Positions 1-10,125 of a stretch of DNA of 64,000 nucleotides are shown in pieces. Source of the DNA: Nocardia anaemiae NBRC 100462 (GTDB taxonomy: Bacteria; Actinomycetota; Actinomycetes; Mycobacteriales; Mycobacteriaceae); NCBI RefSeq assembly GCF_001612725.1, contig NZ_BDAZ01000008.1, positions 248,001-312,000 of the forward strand, read 5' to 3'. The notes beneath the pieces are model-generated. The model did no database searches. It was not told where the DNA came from and worked only from the letters and a program-made list of their open reading frames with translations. Position numbers and translations under genes: made by a program. Position 1 is the first letter of the stretch; the number at the start of each line of letters is the position of its first letter.

Positions 1-174
1 CCGTCCGTCTCCCTGCTGATCGTCGGGTTGCTCGCCCTCGGCGTGAGCATCTGGGCCTTCGTCGGCCCGGCCCCCATGACCGCCACCAGCGTGGCCTCAC
101 TGGGCTGGGTCGTCGTAATCGCCGCCATCGTGGTCGGCATCCTGCTGGTCATTTCCCCGCGCAGACCGCGCTGA
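1..174 (+). CDS. C-terminal end of a small membrane protein (5' truncated by window)
   Basis: The frame is open from the first base and ends at TGA 172-174, giving 57 visible residues. They contain two hydrophobic stretches, roughly residues 4-22 and 32-52, and a short basic tail ending RRPR. This is the end of an integral membrane protein with at least two transmembrane helices. The start lies outside the window, so no family can be assigned. A perfect hairpin follows the stop after 7 nt and probably ends its transcript. Confidence 0.6.
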   Translation, partial: PSVSLLIVGLLALGVSIWAFVGPAPMTATSVASLGWVVVIAAIVVGILLVISPRRPR

Positions 175-181
175 CCACCCG

Positions 182-212
182 AATGGCCCGTCCGGTGGAC
201 GGGCCATTTTCT
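182..212 (+). terminator. Rho-independent-type terminator
   Basis: A perfect 12-bp inverted repeat (arms 182-193 and 197-208) has a 3-nt loop and is followed by a short T run. It lies just after the stop of the upstream membrane-protein gene. It also lies just before the Shine-Dalgarno of the next small gene. Confidence 0.8.
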
Positions 213-232
213 TCCGGAGGAGCACAACGCCA

Positions 233-409
233 ATGCCCATGGAACAGTTCGACACCGATGACGACCCGACCGACCATACGGGAATCCCGATCGGCCGCTT
301 CATGCCGCTGACACCGAGCCGGAGTTACCTCGGCGGCGGCTTATTACTCGGACAGCTCATCCTCGGCCGCACACCGCCGCCCACGACGAATCCCGACTAC
401 TCCAAATAG
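233..409 (+). CDS. Hypothetical 58-aa protein
   Basis: An ATG at 233 follows a good Shine-Dalgarno (CCGGAGGAG, 214-222). The frame runs 58 codons to TAG 407-409. The product has an acidic N-terminus (FDTDDDPTD), a central Gly/Leu-rich stretch (YLGGGLLLGQLILG) that could be one short hydrophobic helix, and a Pro/Thr-rich tail. I do not recognise it. Its last 13 bases overlap the 3' end of the convergent gene on the other strand. Codon use is typical of this genome, which favours a real gene. No function is assigned. Confidence 0.45.
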   Translation: MPMEQFDTDDDPTDHTGIPIGRFMPLTPSRSYLGGGLLLGQLILGRTPPPTTNPDYSK

Positions 410-852
410 GCCGGGCAGCCCAAATGCTCACTGATCCGGTCGAGTAGCCGCTGCATACTCACCCGCTGCTTACCCTCGACACCCCGCGCGATCATCGGCA
501 CCATCCACCGCGCACTTGTCGCGACGTTGAACATCTGCTGGATCACCCGAGCACCCTTGGGATGCGGCAACACTCGACACTCGGCACGAAACCACCGCTG
601 CCCCTCGACCGCGAGCATCGCCTGCGCCCGATCCACCTCGACCCGAATCCCGTTGGGATCTCCGGCGATCGCGGCCCGGAATTCGTTCGGGCCGCCGCGC
701 AAGCGCATTCCGGGATCGGGGCCGTCGGCTAGGAAGAAAGCGTTGTCCGGACCGACCGGACCGGCGCTCACCGTGGTGAGCAGCGCGGCTACCACGCCAC
801 ACGGCGCCTCGACGACCGCGTTGACAGTACAGAGCGGCTTCTTCGCTGCCAT
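397..852 (-). CDS. Hypothetical protein, 151 aa
   Basis: The ATG at 852 has an AGGGAG ribosome site six bases upstream. The 151-residue product has no signal peptide or clear transmembrane helix. Alternating beta/alpha-like segments (RVEVDRAQAMLAVEGQRWFRAECRVLP) and a C-terminal helical part suggest a small soluble fold, perhaps of polyketide-cyclase/SRPBCC type, but no motif decides this. It lies downstream of guaA on the same strand with a 75-bp gap, so it could be read with guaA. It is convergent with the 58-aa gene. Function is unknown. Confidence 0.6.
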   Translation of the reverse strand: MAAKKPLCTVNAVVEAPCGVVAALLTTVSAGPVGPDNAFFLADGPDPGMRLRGGPNEFRAAIAGDPNGIRVEVDRAQAMLAVEGQRWFRAECRVLPHPKGARVIQQMFNVATSARWMVPMIARGVEGKQRVSMQRLLDRISEHLGCPAYLE

Positions 853-927
853 CCGGACTCCCTGGGGAACTGGTCTATCCGGCTGACGGTACTCCCGAAA
901 TCCGGCAAATCAGGCCCGATTGCGGGG

Positions 928-2496
928 TCACTCCCATTCGATGGTGCCCGGCGGCTTGCTCGTCACATCGAGGACAACCCGGTTGACCTCGGCCACCTCA
1001 TTGGTGATGCGAGTGGAAATGCGCTCGAGTACGTCATAGGGCAGCCGGGTCCAGTCCGCGGTCATCGCGTCCTCGCTGGAGACCGGGCGCAGCACGATCG
1101 GATGACCGTAGGTGCGGCCGTCACCCTGCACGCCGACGCTGCGCACATCCGCGAGCAGCACCACCGGGCACTGCCAGATCTGGCGATCCAGTCCGGCGGC
1201 GGTCAGCTCCTCGCGTGCGATGGCATCGGCCTGCCGCAGCGTCTCCAAACGGTCCGCGGTGACCTCGCCGACAATGCGGATGGCCAGGCCGGGACCCGGG
1301 AACGGCTGGCGGGCAACGATTTCCTCGGGCAGTCCGAGTTCGCGGCCGACCGCACGCACCTCGTCCTTGAACAGCAACCGCAGCGGTTCGACGAGGTCGA
1401 ACTCCAGATCGTCGGGCAGACCGCCGACATTGTGGTGACTCTTGATATTCGCGGTGCCGCTGCCGCCGCCGGATTCGACGACGTCCGGGTAGAGCGTGCC
1501 CTGCACCAGGAATTCGACCTCCGGCTTGGCGCCGCCACTCTGTTCGATGACGACCTCGGACACCGCATCCTCGAACGACCGGATGAACTCCCGGCCGATG
1601 ATCTTGCGCTTCTCCTCCGGATCGGAGACACCCTTCAATTCACCGAGGAACTTGTCCACCGCGTCGACGGTCACCAGCTTGGCGCCGGTCGCGGCGACGA
1701 AGTCCCGCTGCACCTGCTCGCGCTCCCCCGCTCGCAACAGGCCGTGGTCGACGAATACACAGGTCAGTCGGTCGCCGATGGCGCGCTGCACCAGTGCGCC
1801 CGCGACTGCGCTGTCCACACCGCCGGAGAGTCCGCAGATCGCATGGCCGTCGCCGATCTGCTCGCGCACCGAGGCGATCAGCGAATCGGCGATATTGGCC
1901 GGGGTCCAAGTGGCGGGGATTCCGGCGAGTTCGTGCAGGAAGCGGCTGAGCACCTGCTGACCGTGCGGCGAGTGCAGCACCTCCGGGTGATACTGCACAC
2001 CGGCCAGCTTGCGCGCCCGATCCTCGAATGCGGCGACCGGTGCGCCCGCACTGGTTCCGGTGACCTCGAAGCCCTCGGGTGCGTCGGTGACCGCATCGCC
2101 GTGGCTCATCCACACCGGCTGTTTGGTCGGCAGGCCGCCGTGCAGCAGACCGCCGTCCACACTCAGCTCGGTGCGGCCGTATTCGCGAGTCCCGGTGTGC
2201 GCGACGGTCCCACCGAGCGCCTGCGCCATGGCCTGGAAGCCGTAGCAGATGCCGAAGACCGGGATACCGAGATCGAACAGCCGCGCGTCCAGCTGCGGCG
2301 CACCCTCGGCATACACGCTGGACGGTCCGCCGGACAGAATCACCGCGAGCGGCTGCTTGTCGGCGATCTCCTCCACCGTGGCGGAATGCGGGATCACCTC
2401 CGAATACACACTCGATTCACGGACCCGCCGGGCGATCAGCTGGGCGTACTGTGCGCCGAAGTCGACGACGAGGACCGGTCTCTGAGTTTCTGCCAC
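928..2496 (-). CDS. guaA: GMP synthase (glutamine-hydrolysing)
   Basis: This 522-aa enzyme aminates XMP to GMP using glutamine and ATP, the last step of guanine nucleotide synthesis, in the cytosol. An N-terminal class I glutamine amidotransferase domain carries the nucleophile in GICYGFQ (Cys84) and the HPEV histidine. The central ATP-pyrophosphatase domain has the SGGVDS P-loop. The C-terminal dimerisation domain ends with the typical KPPGTIEWE. Length matches the family. guaB3 and guaB lie upstream on the same strand, so the locus concentrates guanine nucleotide synthesis. In M. tuberculosis guaA and guaB are close but further apart. Confidence 0.97.
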   Translation of the reverse strand: MAETQRPVLVVDFGAQYAQLIARRVRESSVYSEVIPHSATVEEIADKQPLAVILSGGPSSVYAEGAPQLDARLFDLGIPVFGICYGFQAMAQALGGTVAHTGTREYGRTELSVDGGLLHGGLPTKQPVWMSHGDAVTDAPEGFEVTGTSAGAPVAAFEDRARKLAGVQYHPEVLHSPHGQQVLSRFLHELAGIPATWTPANIADSLIASVREQIGDGHAICGLSGGVDSAVAGALVQRAIGDRLTCVFVDHGLLRAGEREQVQRDFVAATGAKLVTVDAVDKFLGELKGVSDPEEKRKIIGREFIRSFEDAVSEVVIEQSGGAKPEVEFLVQGTLYPDVVESGGGSGTANIKSHHNVGGLPDDLEFDLVEPLRLLFKDEVRAVGRELGLPEEIVARQPFPGPGLAIRIVGEVTADRLETLRQADAIAREELTAAGLDRQIWQCPVVLLADVRSVGVQGDGRTYGHPIVLRPVSSEDAMTADWTRLPYDVLERISTRITNEVAEVNRVVLDVTSKPPGTIEWE

Positions 2497-2562
2497 TCAC
2501 ACAGTTTAGTGAGCGGGTGAAATCGTCCCGCGCGCCCCCGCACCGCTGGTTATCCTCATGCC

Positions 2563-3363
2563 GTGCCCTTCGCCCGCGCGATAGACGCCGACATCCATTA
2601 CGAGGACAGTGGCGGCGACGGTCCGGTGGTCTTACTAGCACACGAATTCTTCATGGACCGAACCATGTTCGCATCCCAGATGGCCGCGCTCGCACCGGAA
2701 TTCCGGATCGTGTCCTGGGATGCGCGCGGACACGGCCGCACCAGGGACGAGGGGCTACCGTTCACCTACTGGACCGCCGCGCGCGACGCCCTCACCGTGC
2801 TCGATCATCTCGGCGCCGAACGCGCTGTGATCGGCGGCACCGCGCAAGGCGGATTCACCGCGCTGCGCACCGCGCTCATCGCGCCCGAGCGGGTTTCCGC
2901 ACTGATCCTGATCAGCACCGAGGCGCACGGCCCGACGCCGGAACAATCCACCGCGACCCAGAAATTCCTGGACGAATGGTATGACGACGGCTCCCGGCAG
3001 GAGGCGGTCGAACAGCTCGCGTACTGGCTGATCGGCGACGACGAGTGGTACCGGGCGATCTGGACCAAGCGTTGGCTGGCCCGCGACCGCCGCGGCATCG
3101 AGGTCGCCGCGGGCTGTCTGCTCGGCCGCGATTCGGTATCGGACCGCTTATCCGAAATCACCTGCCCCGCCTTGGTGATTCACGCTACCGACAGCGGCAT
3201 CGCCCGCGAGCGCGCCCAGCAACTGGCCGCCGGTCTCACCGCATCGACCTTCGTCGAGATCGCGGGCGCGCGCCTAGCGGTCACCATGACCCACCCAGAC
3301 CCGGTCAACCAGGCCATTCAGCAGTTCCTCCGAGACCGCACCATCCCCAGCCACATCCGCTGA
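2563..3363 (+). CDS. Alpha/beta-hydrolase-fold protein lacking the catalytic Ser and His
   Basis: This 266-aa protein uses a GTG start at 2563. It follows the alpha/beta hydrolase pattern: a core strand ending VVLLAH, then the WDARGHGRT turn, then the nucleophile elbow. The elbow reads G-T-A-Q-G at residues 92-96, so Ala94 (codon GCG) replaces the usual serine. Near the C-terminus, where homologues have GxGHA, the sequence reads GARLA, so the catalytic His also appears lost. An acid (HATDSG) may remain. The overall fold looks intact, with no frameshift or stop. It is divergent from guaA with a 66-bp gap. I infer a non-hydrolytic binding or regulatory role, or a recently inactivated enzyme. 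Confidence 0.8.
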   Translation: MPFARAIDADIHYEDSGGDGPVVLLAHEFFMDRTMFASQMAALAPEFRIVSWDARGHGRTRDEGLPFTYWTAARDALTVLDHLGAERAVIGGTAQGGFTALRTALIAPERVSALILISTEAHGPTPEQSTATQKFLDEWYDDGSRQEAVEQLAYWLIGDDEWYRAIWTKRWLARDRRGIEVAAGCLLGRDSVSDRLSEITCPALVIHATDSGIARERAQQLAAGLTASTFVEIAGARLAVTMTHPDPVNQAIQQFLRDRTIPSHIR

Positions 3364-3526
3364 CAGCCGCCGAGCGGAGTCGAATATCCGAACCGTCTCG
3401 ACCACACCATCCAACTACTCTCGGCAACTTCACCGCATTGTCCAGTGTCGGTGCTTTCAGCGGCAAGGGTAGTCAAACGGTGCCTTCGAACGGTCCCGGC
3501 GACCGCCATTCGACTACGGTCGGCGC

Positions 3527-4699
3527 TCAGGCGCGGACGCTGAGGCCGACCCGCTGGAATTCCTTGAGATCGGAGTAGCCTGCCTTCGCCATCGAGCGAC
3601 GTAGGCCGCCAACGAGATTCAGCGAGCCGAACGGGTCGTCGGAGGGGCCGTACAGCACCCGCTCCAGGCTCGGGCGCACCGTCTCGCCGGTATCACCGGA
3701 CAGCTCGCCGCCCAGATCCCACGGATCCTCCACATGCAGCAGCGAACCGCGCGGTACCGAAGGATGCGCGGCCGAGGACGGCCAGTACCAGCCGCGCCCA
3801 GGCGCCTCGGCGGCCAGCGCCAGCGGTACACCGAGCATGGCGGCATCGGCGCCACAGGCGATGGCCTTGGCCAGCTGACCCGAGGTGGCGATATCACCGT
3901 CGGCGATCACGTGCACATAGCGTCCGCCGGTTTCGTCCAGGTAGTCGCGACGTGCGGCGGCGGCATCGGCGATGGCGGTGGCCATCGGCACTCCGATGCC
4001 GAGCACCTCGCCGGTGGTCGTCGCGCCCGGATAGGAGCCGTAGCCGACGATGACGCCCGCGGCGCCGGTGCGCATCAGATGCAGCGCGGTCTTGTGATCG
4101 CTCACGCCACCGGCCACCACCGGCACATCCAGTTCGGCGATGAAGGTCTTGAGGTTCAACGGCTCACCGTCGCCGACGTGTTCGGCGGAGATGATCGTGC
4201 CGTGCACCACGAGCAGGTCGATACCGGCCTGCAGCAGCGCCGGAGTCAGCGCACGTGCGTTCTGCGGGCTCACCCGCACCGCCACCGTCACACCGGCGGC
4301 TCGCACCTGCGCGACCGCGGCGGCCAGCAGATCCGGCTGCATCGGCGCCGCATGCAATTCCTGCAGCAGCCCGACGGCACGCTCGTAACCGCCCTTGGCG
4401 ACGAGTTCGAGCAGCTGGTCGATCTTGGCGGCGACATCGGCGTGCCGGGCCCACAGCCCCTCGCCGTTGATGACGCCGAGTCCGCCGAGCCTGCCGAGTT
4501 CGATGGCGAACTCCGGCGAGACCAGCGCATCGGTCGGGTGCGCCAGGAACGGGATCTCGAATCGGTAGGCGTCCAACTGCCACGCGAGCGATACCTGCTT
4601 CGACGAACGAGTCCGTCGCGACGGGACGATGTCGACATCGTCCAATTCATAGGTACGCCGGGCGGTCCGACCCATACCGATCTCGACCATGTCGCGCAC
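3527..4699 (-). CDS. guaB3: GuaB3 family IMP dehydrogenase-related protein
   Basis: A 390-aa protein of the IMPDH/GMP reductase TIM-barrel family. It opens MRDMVEIGMGRTARRTYEL and closes GLRRSMAKAGYSDLKEFQ, both characteristic of actinobacterial GuaB3. The GTG start at 4699 is chosen because GAGGAG sits five bases upstream; ATG 4690 is possible. An open frame continues another 80 codons upstream but is basic, low in complexity and not family-like. No CBS domains are present, unlike GuaB. The loop that carries the catalytic Cys in IMPDH reads YGSYPGATTTGEV here, without Cys. The true activity of this branch is unclear. It lies between guaA and guaB on the same strand. Confidence 0.9.
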   Translation of the reverse strand: MRDMVEIGMGRTARRTYELDDVDIVPSRRTRSSKQVSLAWQLDAYRFEIPFLAHPTDALVSPEFAIELGRLGGLGVINGEGLWARHADVAAKIDQLLELVAKGGYERAVGLLQELHAAPMQPDLLAAAVAQVRAAGVTVAVRVSPQNARALTPALLQAGIDLLVVHGTIISAEHVGDGEPLNLKTFIAELDVPVVAGGVSDHKTALHLMRTGAAGVIVGYGSYPGATTTGEVLGIGVPMATAIADAAAARRDYLDETGGRYVHVIADGDIATSGQLAKAIACGADAAMLGVPLALAAEAPGRGWYWPSSAAHPSVPRGSLLHVEDPWDLGGELSGDTGETVRPSLERVLYGPSDDPFGSLNLVGGLRRSMAKAGYSDLKEFQRVGLSVRA

Positions 4700-4741
4700 G
4701 CTTGCTCCTCTGTGTCTTTGGCCGCGCCTGCGGCGCGGCGT

Positions 4742-4837
4742 GTTCGCGGCCCCCCTGGTGTCTCGCGTCCGAGCCGTCGAGACTCGCGACTTCGTCGCAT
4801 GCGCTTCGACGACTCGGACGCGAGACGGGCCGCGAAC
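4742..4837. repeat. Long imperfect palindrome between guaB3 and guaB
   Basis: Inner arms 4760-4781 and 4805-4826 match at 20 of 22 positions as reverse complements. Outer arms 4742-4752 and 4827-4837 match at 11 of 11. The outer pair is separated from the inner one by a 7-nt bulge on the left arm only. The centre contains GCATGC. The whole element could fold into a hairpin of more than 30 bp in the guaB-guaB3 leader. It lacks a T run, so it is not a simple terminator. It may be a dispersed palindromic element or a structured leader. Confidence 0.75.
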
Positions 4838-5004
4838 GGTCGCTCGTAAGACTCGCTCCGTTGTGGGCAAGTAGGTGCGATAGTCAGGACTGATCATCCC
4901 GACCTCTCGCCTCGCCTCGCGAGTTCTTTGCTCTATCCGCAACGACTCGCGAGCAGCTCAATCATGCCCGGACCATTCCGTCCAGTACACAACCCTCGAG
5001 CAGG

Positions 5005-6714
<1,710 letters not shown>

Positions 6715-6855
6715 CTAACGCTCGGCCCCGCCGCGCGCGTGAGCGCCTGTGTCTATGGTTCACTCGCTGCGCTCGCTCACGGAACTGAGCCCACCACCGA
6801 AACTTGCGCCCCACATAGCTGGCGAAGAGCCCCCTGTTCTGCGTACCGTGGGGGT

Positions 6856-7269
6856 GTGCGTGACCATCTACCACCTGGCTTGCCGCCGGATCCGTTCGCC
6901 GGAGACCCCTCCGACCCGTCCGCCGCGCTCGATGCCATCGAGCCCGGTGAACCGCTGGATCCCCACGAGCGCCTTGCGGTCGAGGAGGATCTCGCCGACC
7001 TTGCGGTGTACGAGGCACTACTAGCGCACCGCGGCATCCGAGGACTCGTGGTCAGCTGCGAAGACTGCAGACAAGATCATTACCACGACTGGGACATGCT
7101 GCGCGCCAACCTGCTTCAGCTGCTGGTCGACGGCACGGTGCGCCCGCACGAGCCCGCCTACGACCCGATGCCGGAAGCGTATGTCACCTGGGATTACTGC
7201 CGGGGATACGCGGACGCCTCGATGAACGAGGCCTTCCACGGCGACGGATTCGACGGGTTCGACAGCTGA
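6856..7269 (+). CDS. DUF5319 family protein (Rv3412-like)
   Basis: A 137-aa soluble acidic protein starting at GTG 6856 (VRDHLPPGLPPDPFAG). I recognise the conserved actinobacterial family containing M. tuberculosis Rv3412, which also lies beside guaB2. Conserved features include the Pro/Asp-rich N-terminus, LAVYEALLAHRGIRGL, a possible metal-binding cluster CEDCRQDHYHDWD, and VTWDYCRGYADAS. The paired cysteines and histidines suggest metal binding, but no function is established. No close Shine-Dalgarno is seen, so the start rests on homology. A hairpin begins at the stop codon. Confidence 0.85.
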   Translation: MRDHLPPGLPPDPFAGDPSDPSAALDAIEPGEPLDPHERLAVEEDLADLAVYEALLAHRGIRGLVVSCEDCRQDHYHDWDMLRANLLQLLVDGTVRPHEPAYDPMPEAYVTWDYCRGYADASMNEAFHGDGFDGFDS

Positions 7270-7311
7270 CATCGCGCGCCCACACAGCGCGCTGACGCGC
7301 GGGCGCGATGT
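7269..7311 (+). terminator. Stem-loop after the DUF5319 gene
   Basis: The inverted repeat begins ACATCGCGC at the stop codon and closes with GCGCGATGT at 7303-7311. A 2-nt bulge and an internal GCGC-rich stem interrupt it. No T run follows. It lies between two convergent genes and probably ends transcription of the upstream one. Confidence 0.5.
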
Positions 7312-7486
7312 GAAATAGCTGACATACAAGAAGCCGACCGCCGGTCGGCGATCGGTTCATGCACGATTATTCGGATGCCCGCGCACCCACGCACGCGCGG
7401 AAGTGGCGGATATGCATCCGCCACAGCGCTTCTGCTGGATCGAGCGCTTTTCACGAACCAAAGCGCTGTTGGAGTATCGACTCCGA

Positions 7487-8563
7487 TTAAGTGGCCGGGC
7501 CCGATCCGGGCAACCCCGGCAAAGACGGCAAACCGGTGGGAACCACGAACGTCGGCGGCTGCTGATAAGTCGGGGGTTGCGCAGGCGGGCCGGTATCCGC
7601 GCTCGGCACGACCCCCGTGGGCTTGGGTACCACGGTGGTCGGCGGAGCCTGGGGCGGTTGACTGGGCTGGGTCGGCTGTTCCGGAGTGCTTACCGGCGGC
7701 GCGGTGGTCGGCGGTGTCGACTGGCCCGGTGAGTTCGCGCCCGTCGACGGCACCTTCGTATCGACCGGCGGAACCACCGATGAGGTGGAACCGGTCTCGC
7801 CGGAAGGCTTGGTGGTCGGCGAGTTGGTGGCATCGGTTGCCGCCGGGTTGGGCGTCGTCGGTGTCGTGCTCACCGCGAGCGACTTGCCGATCTCCGGAGC
7901 GATCTTGTTCAACTCCGCGAGCAAGAGGTTGAATTCGTTGATTCGCTTGTCCCGCTTGACCGGATCGTCGATCAGCTCCGCATTCGCCTTGGCGCCCTCC
8001 AGCCTTGCCCTTGCCTGCTCTGGATTGTCCTGAGCGAGCGCCGCTTTCGCGGTAGCAAGATCGCTGTCGGCACGCTGTACCACGGTCGACTGCGCCTGTT
8101 CGCTGAACACGACTTCCTTGACCCGCCAGAGCGGATCACCCGGAGCGGCGCCATAGGAGAACGCCGACAGACCACCGATGACCAGAGCCAGCGCGGCGGC
8201 CGTCCCGAGAATCGGACGGATAAGCCGTAGTCGCCCACCGGACTGCGCACCGATACGGACCTGCCGGGCGCCGATCTCCTGATTGACCGCGGCAACGATC
8301 TCGTCCAGGTTCGGTCCGGCGGGCAGCGGCGGAGAAATCAGCTCCGCTCGCCAGTCCGCAAGCAGCGAGGCGAGCTGAAACTCCTCCGCGCTATCGGTCT
8401 GTACCGGGCCGTTGCTAGCAATGGCATCGATCAGCGCATCGTCTCTGCGCACCGCCGCGATGTCGACCGGACCGGTGTCACCGCTCCCGGCATAGGGACC
8501 GCTATTCCGCGATCCACGTCGCGCCTTCCAGTCGCCCCGACCGCGCTCGCCATCCCTAGCCAT
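7487..8563 (-). CDS. rsdA: Anti-sigma-D factor RsdA family protein
   Basis: A 358-aa membrane anti-sigma factor that holds SigD inactive. The N-terminal sigma-binding segment contains VDIAAVRRDDALIDAIAS, characteristic of RsdA (M. tuberculosis Rv3413c). One transmembrane helix (PILGTAAALALVIGGLSAF) lies at about residues 117-137. After it comes a predicted helical stretch containing DNPEQARARLEGAKANAEL. The C-terminus is a long Pro/Thr/Ser-rich extracytoplasmic tail of about 130 residues. The start at ATG 8563 overlaps the sigD stop by 8 bp, indicating translational coupling. The tail is longer than I recall for Rv3413c (about 300 aa in total). Confidence 0.9.
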   Translation of the reverse strand: MARDGERGRGDWKARRGSRNSGPYAGSGDTGPVDIAAVRRDDALIDAIASNGPVQTDSAEEFQLASLLADWRAELISPPLPAGPNLDEIVAAVNQEIGARQVRIGAQSGGRLRLIRPILGTAAALALVIGGLSAFSYGAAPGDPLWRVKEVVFSEQAQSTVVQRADSDLATAKAALAQDNPEQARARLEGAKANAELIDDPVKRDKRINEFNLLLAELNKIAPEIGKSLAVSTTPTTPNPAATDATNSPTTKPSGETGSTSSVVPPVDTKVPSTGANSPGQSTPPTTAPPVSTPEQPTQPSQPPQAPPTTVVPKPTGVVPSADTGPPAQPPTYQQPPTFVVPTGLPSLPGLPGSGPAT

Positions 8564-9134
8564 ACATTTCACCTGCCCTCGCCACTTGTGACTTCAGTTT
8601 CGCGAGCGCCCGGTGTTGGGCGACGCGTATCGCACCCGCCGTACTGCCCACGGCGACTGCGGTTTCCTCTGCTGACAAACCCATGACCAAACGCAGGATC
8701 AGAATCTCTCGATGCTTCTCCGGAAGCGTCGCGAGCAGGCTGTTCATCTGCCTGCTCGTTTCGGACTCGAGAGCTCGCTGTTCCGGCCCCTGGTCGGTGG
8801 ATATGACATCTGGTACTTCGGCCATTGCCTCCGCCTTGTTACGGGCGGCGTTGCGATGAGCGTCGGCAACCTTGTGCGAAGCGATTCCGTATACGAAGGC
8901 CATGAAGGGCCTGCCCTGGTCCTGATACCGGGGCAGAGCTGTCATCACGGCCAGACATACCTCCTGCGCAACGTCGTCCGCGGAGAGCTGTCCACGCTCC
9001 GCGGCGCCGATCCGCGCGCGGCAATAGCGCACCACCAACGGGCGGACCAATTCGAGTACCTGGGCTAAAGCGGATCTGTCGCCCTGCGCAGCGGCAGCGA
9101 CGGCGAGGTCCAACTCTTCGCCCGTGTTCGTCAT
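8556..9134 (-). CDS. sigD: ECF RNA polymerase sigma factor SigD
   Basis: A 192-aa extracytoplasmic-function sigma factor. The ATG at 9134 (MTNTGEELDLAVAAAAQGD) is chosen as family-like over the upstream open frame. Region 2 contains LVRPLVVRYCRARIG, DDVAQEVCLAVMTALPRY and the -10-binding FVYGIASHKVADAHR. Region 4 contains LLATLPEKHREILILRLVMG and the helix-turn-helix SAEETAVAVGSTAGAIRVAQ. In mycobacteria SigD is tied to the stringent response and starvation. The downstream anti-sigma gene overlaps it. The Rv3415c-like gene lies upstream on the same strand, as in M. tuberculosis. Confidence 0.93.
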   Translation of the reverse strand: MTNTGEELDLAVAAAAQGDRSALAQVLELVRPLVVRYCRARIGAAERGQLSADDVAQEVCLAVMTALPRYQDQGRPFMAFVYGIASHKVADAHRNAARNKAEAMAEVPDVISTDQGPEQRALESETSRQMNSLLATLPEKHREILILRLVMGLSAEETAVAVGSTAGAIRVAQHRALAKLKSQVARAGEMYG

Positions 9135-9261
9135 CGTCAGAGAATTTCCTGGCGTTACAAGTGGCACCGGCGGTGATGACCAGTGCTTCCGCCGAAGGGG
9201 CGGAACGGGTCTAACAATAGCGATACAACGCGTGGATCCGGGCAACACGGTGGTCTGTTGA

Positions 9262-10125
9262 TCAGACTCGGGAATCACTCATGGGACGAAAGTGCCCGCC
9301 ACGACGGCCGATGGTCTGCGCGCACTCCCGCGCATCGGTTGCCGCGGCGCTCGCGCGAGCCCCCGAGCACACGCCGGAGCGCAACATCGAACTGGCCCAA
9401 CGCAATGGGAGCAATCCGTGCTCGCGGCACTGCTCGGCGACCGTATCGGCGAGCGTGCTCGCGCGTTCGATATCACCGGATGCCGCGGCGGTCGCGGCGA
9501 CCAGGAGCCGGGACTTGATCCGGTGTCGGACCGAGGGTCCGTCCTCGGCCAGCGCGAGGGCCGTCGCGGCATGGGGTGCGGCGGTTTCGGCGGCGCCGGA
9601 AGCGAGTGCGGTCTCCGCGCAGACCCAATGCCAGCGGATCAGGGTTCGCCAGCCGTGCGGTGACTGCGCCTGGGTCATCGCGTCATGGCTGCGCCGGAGC
9701 AGCCGGGCCGCGAGCGCCAGGCGGCCGGTGCCGAGCGCGTCGGCCGCCAGACCTGTCAGCGCGTCACAGATCGCGTCCACGCGAGCGGGTCCGATCGCAT
9801 CTCCGGTCGGCAGGATCAACGCGGCCGCGCGGCCGTCGTAGGCGGCGGCGCGGGCATGCCAGCCGAGCTGCCGCAGAAACGAGCCTTCGGTACTCGCGGC
9901 CAGCGACAGCAACACCGGATCGGTGGTGCGCGCGCGCAACACCCGCAACTCTTCGCGTGCCGCGGCGTAGCAGCCCTGACCACCGAAAATCACCGCCCGA
10001 TACCAGCAATCGAGCGGGCTCACCGCAGCTGGCAACTCGGCAGCGGCACGGCCGGGACAGGTACCGAAAGCCGCGTCGGCAAGCATGGCGGACTCGATAT
10101 ATATGGGGGAAGCGGGCACGAGCAC
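9262..10125 (-). CDS. Conserved helical-repeat protein (Rv3415c-like)
   Basis: A 287-aa protein starting at GTG 10125; GTG 10119 and ATG 10086 are alternatives. It is rich in Ala, Leu and Arg and made of successive helix pairs (ALTGLAADALGTGRLALAARLLRRSHDAM, split here across about residues 117-150), giving a TPR-like solenoid. Position upstream of sigD and beside whiB3 matches M. tuberculosis Rv3415c, a hypothetical of similar length. No signal peptide is seen. TPR-type proteins usually mediate protein contacts, and its link to SigD or WhiB3 control is only inferred from context. Confidence 0.75.
   Translation of the reverse strand: MLVPASPIYIESAMLADAAFGTCPGRAAAELPAAVSPLDCWYRAVIFGGQGCYAAAREELRVLRARTTDPVLLSLAASTEGSFLRQLGWHARAAAYDGRAAALILPTGDAIGPARVDAICDALTGLAADALGTGRLALAARLLRRSHDAMTQAQSPHGWRTLIRWHWVCAETALASGAAETAAPHAATALALAEDGPSVRHRIKSRLLVAATAAASGDIERASTLADTVAEQCREHGLLPLRWASSMLRSGVCSGARASAAATDARECAQTIGRRGGHFRPMSDSRV

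Noticed and set aside
1102-2520. 472-codon open frame on the + strand opposite guaA
   Set aside because: It is antisense to a certain gene. Its product is His/Arg/Gly-rich without motifs, the usual shadow of high-GC coding DNA.
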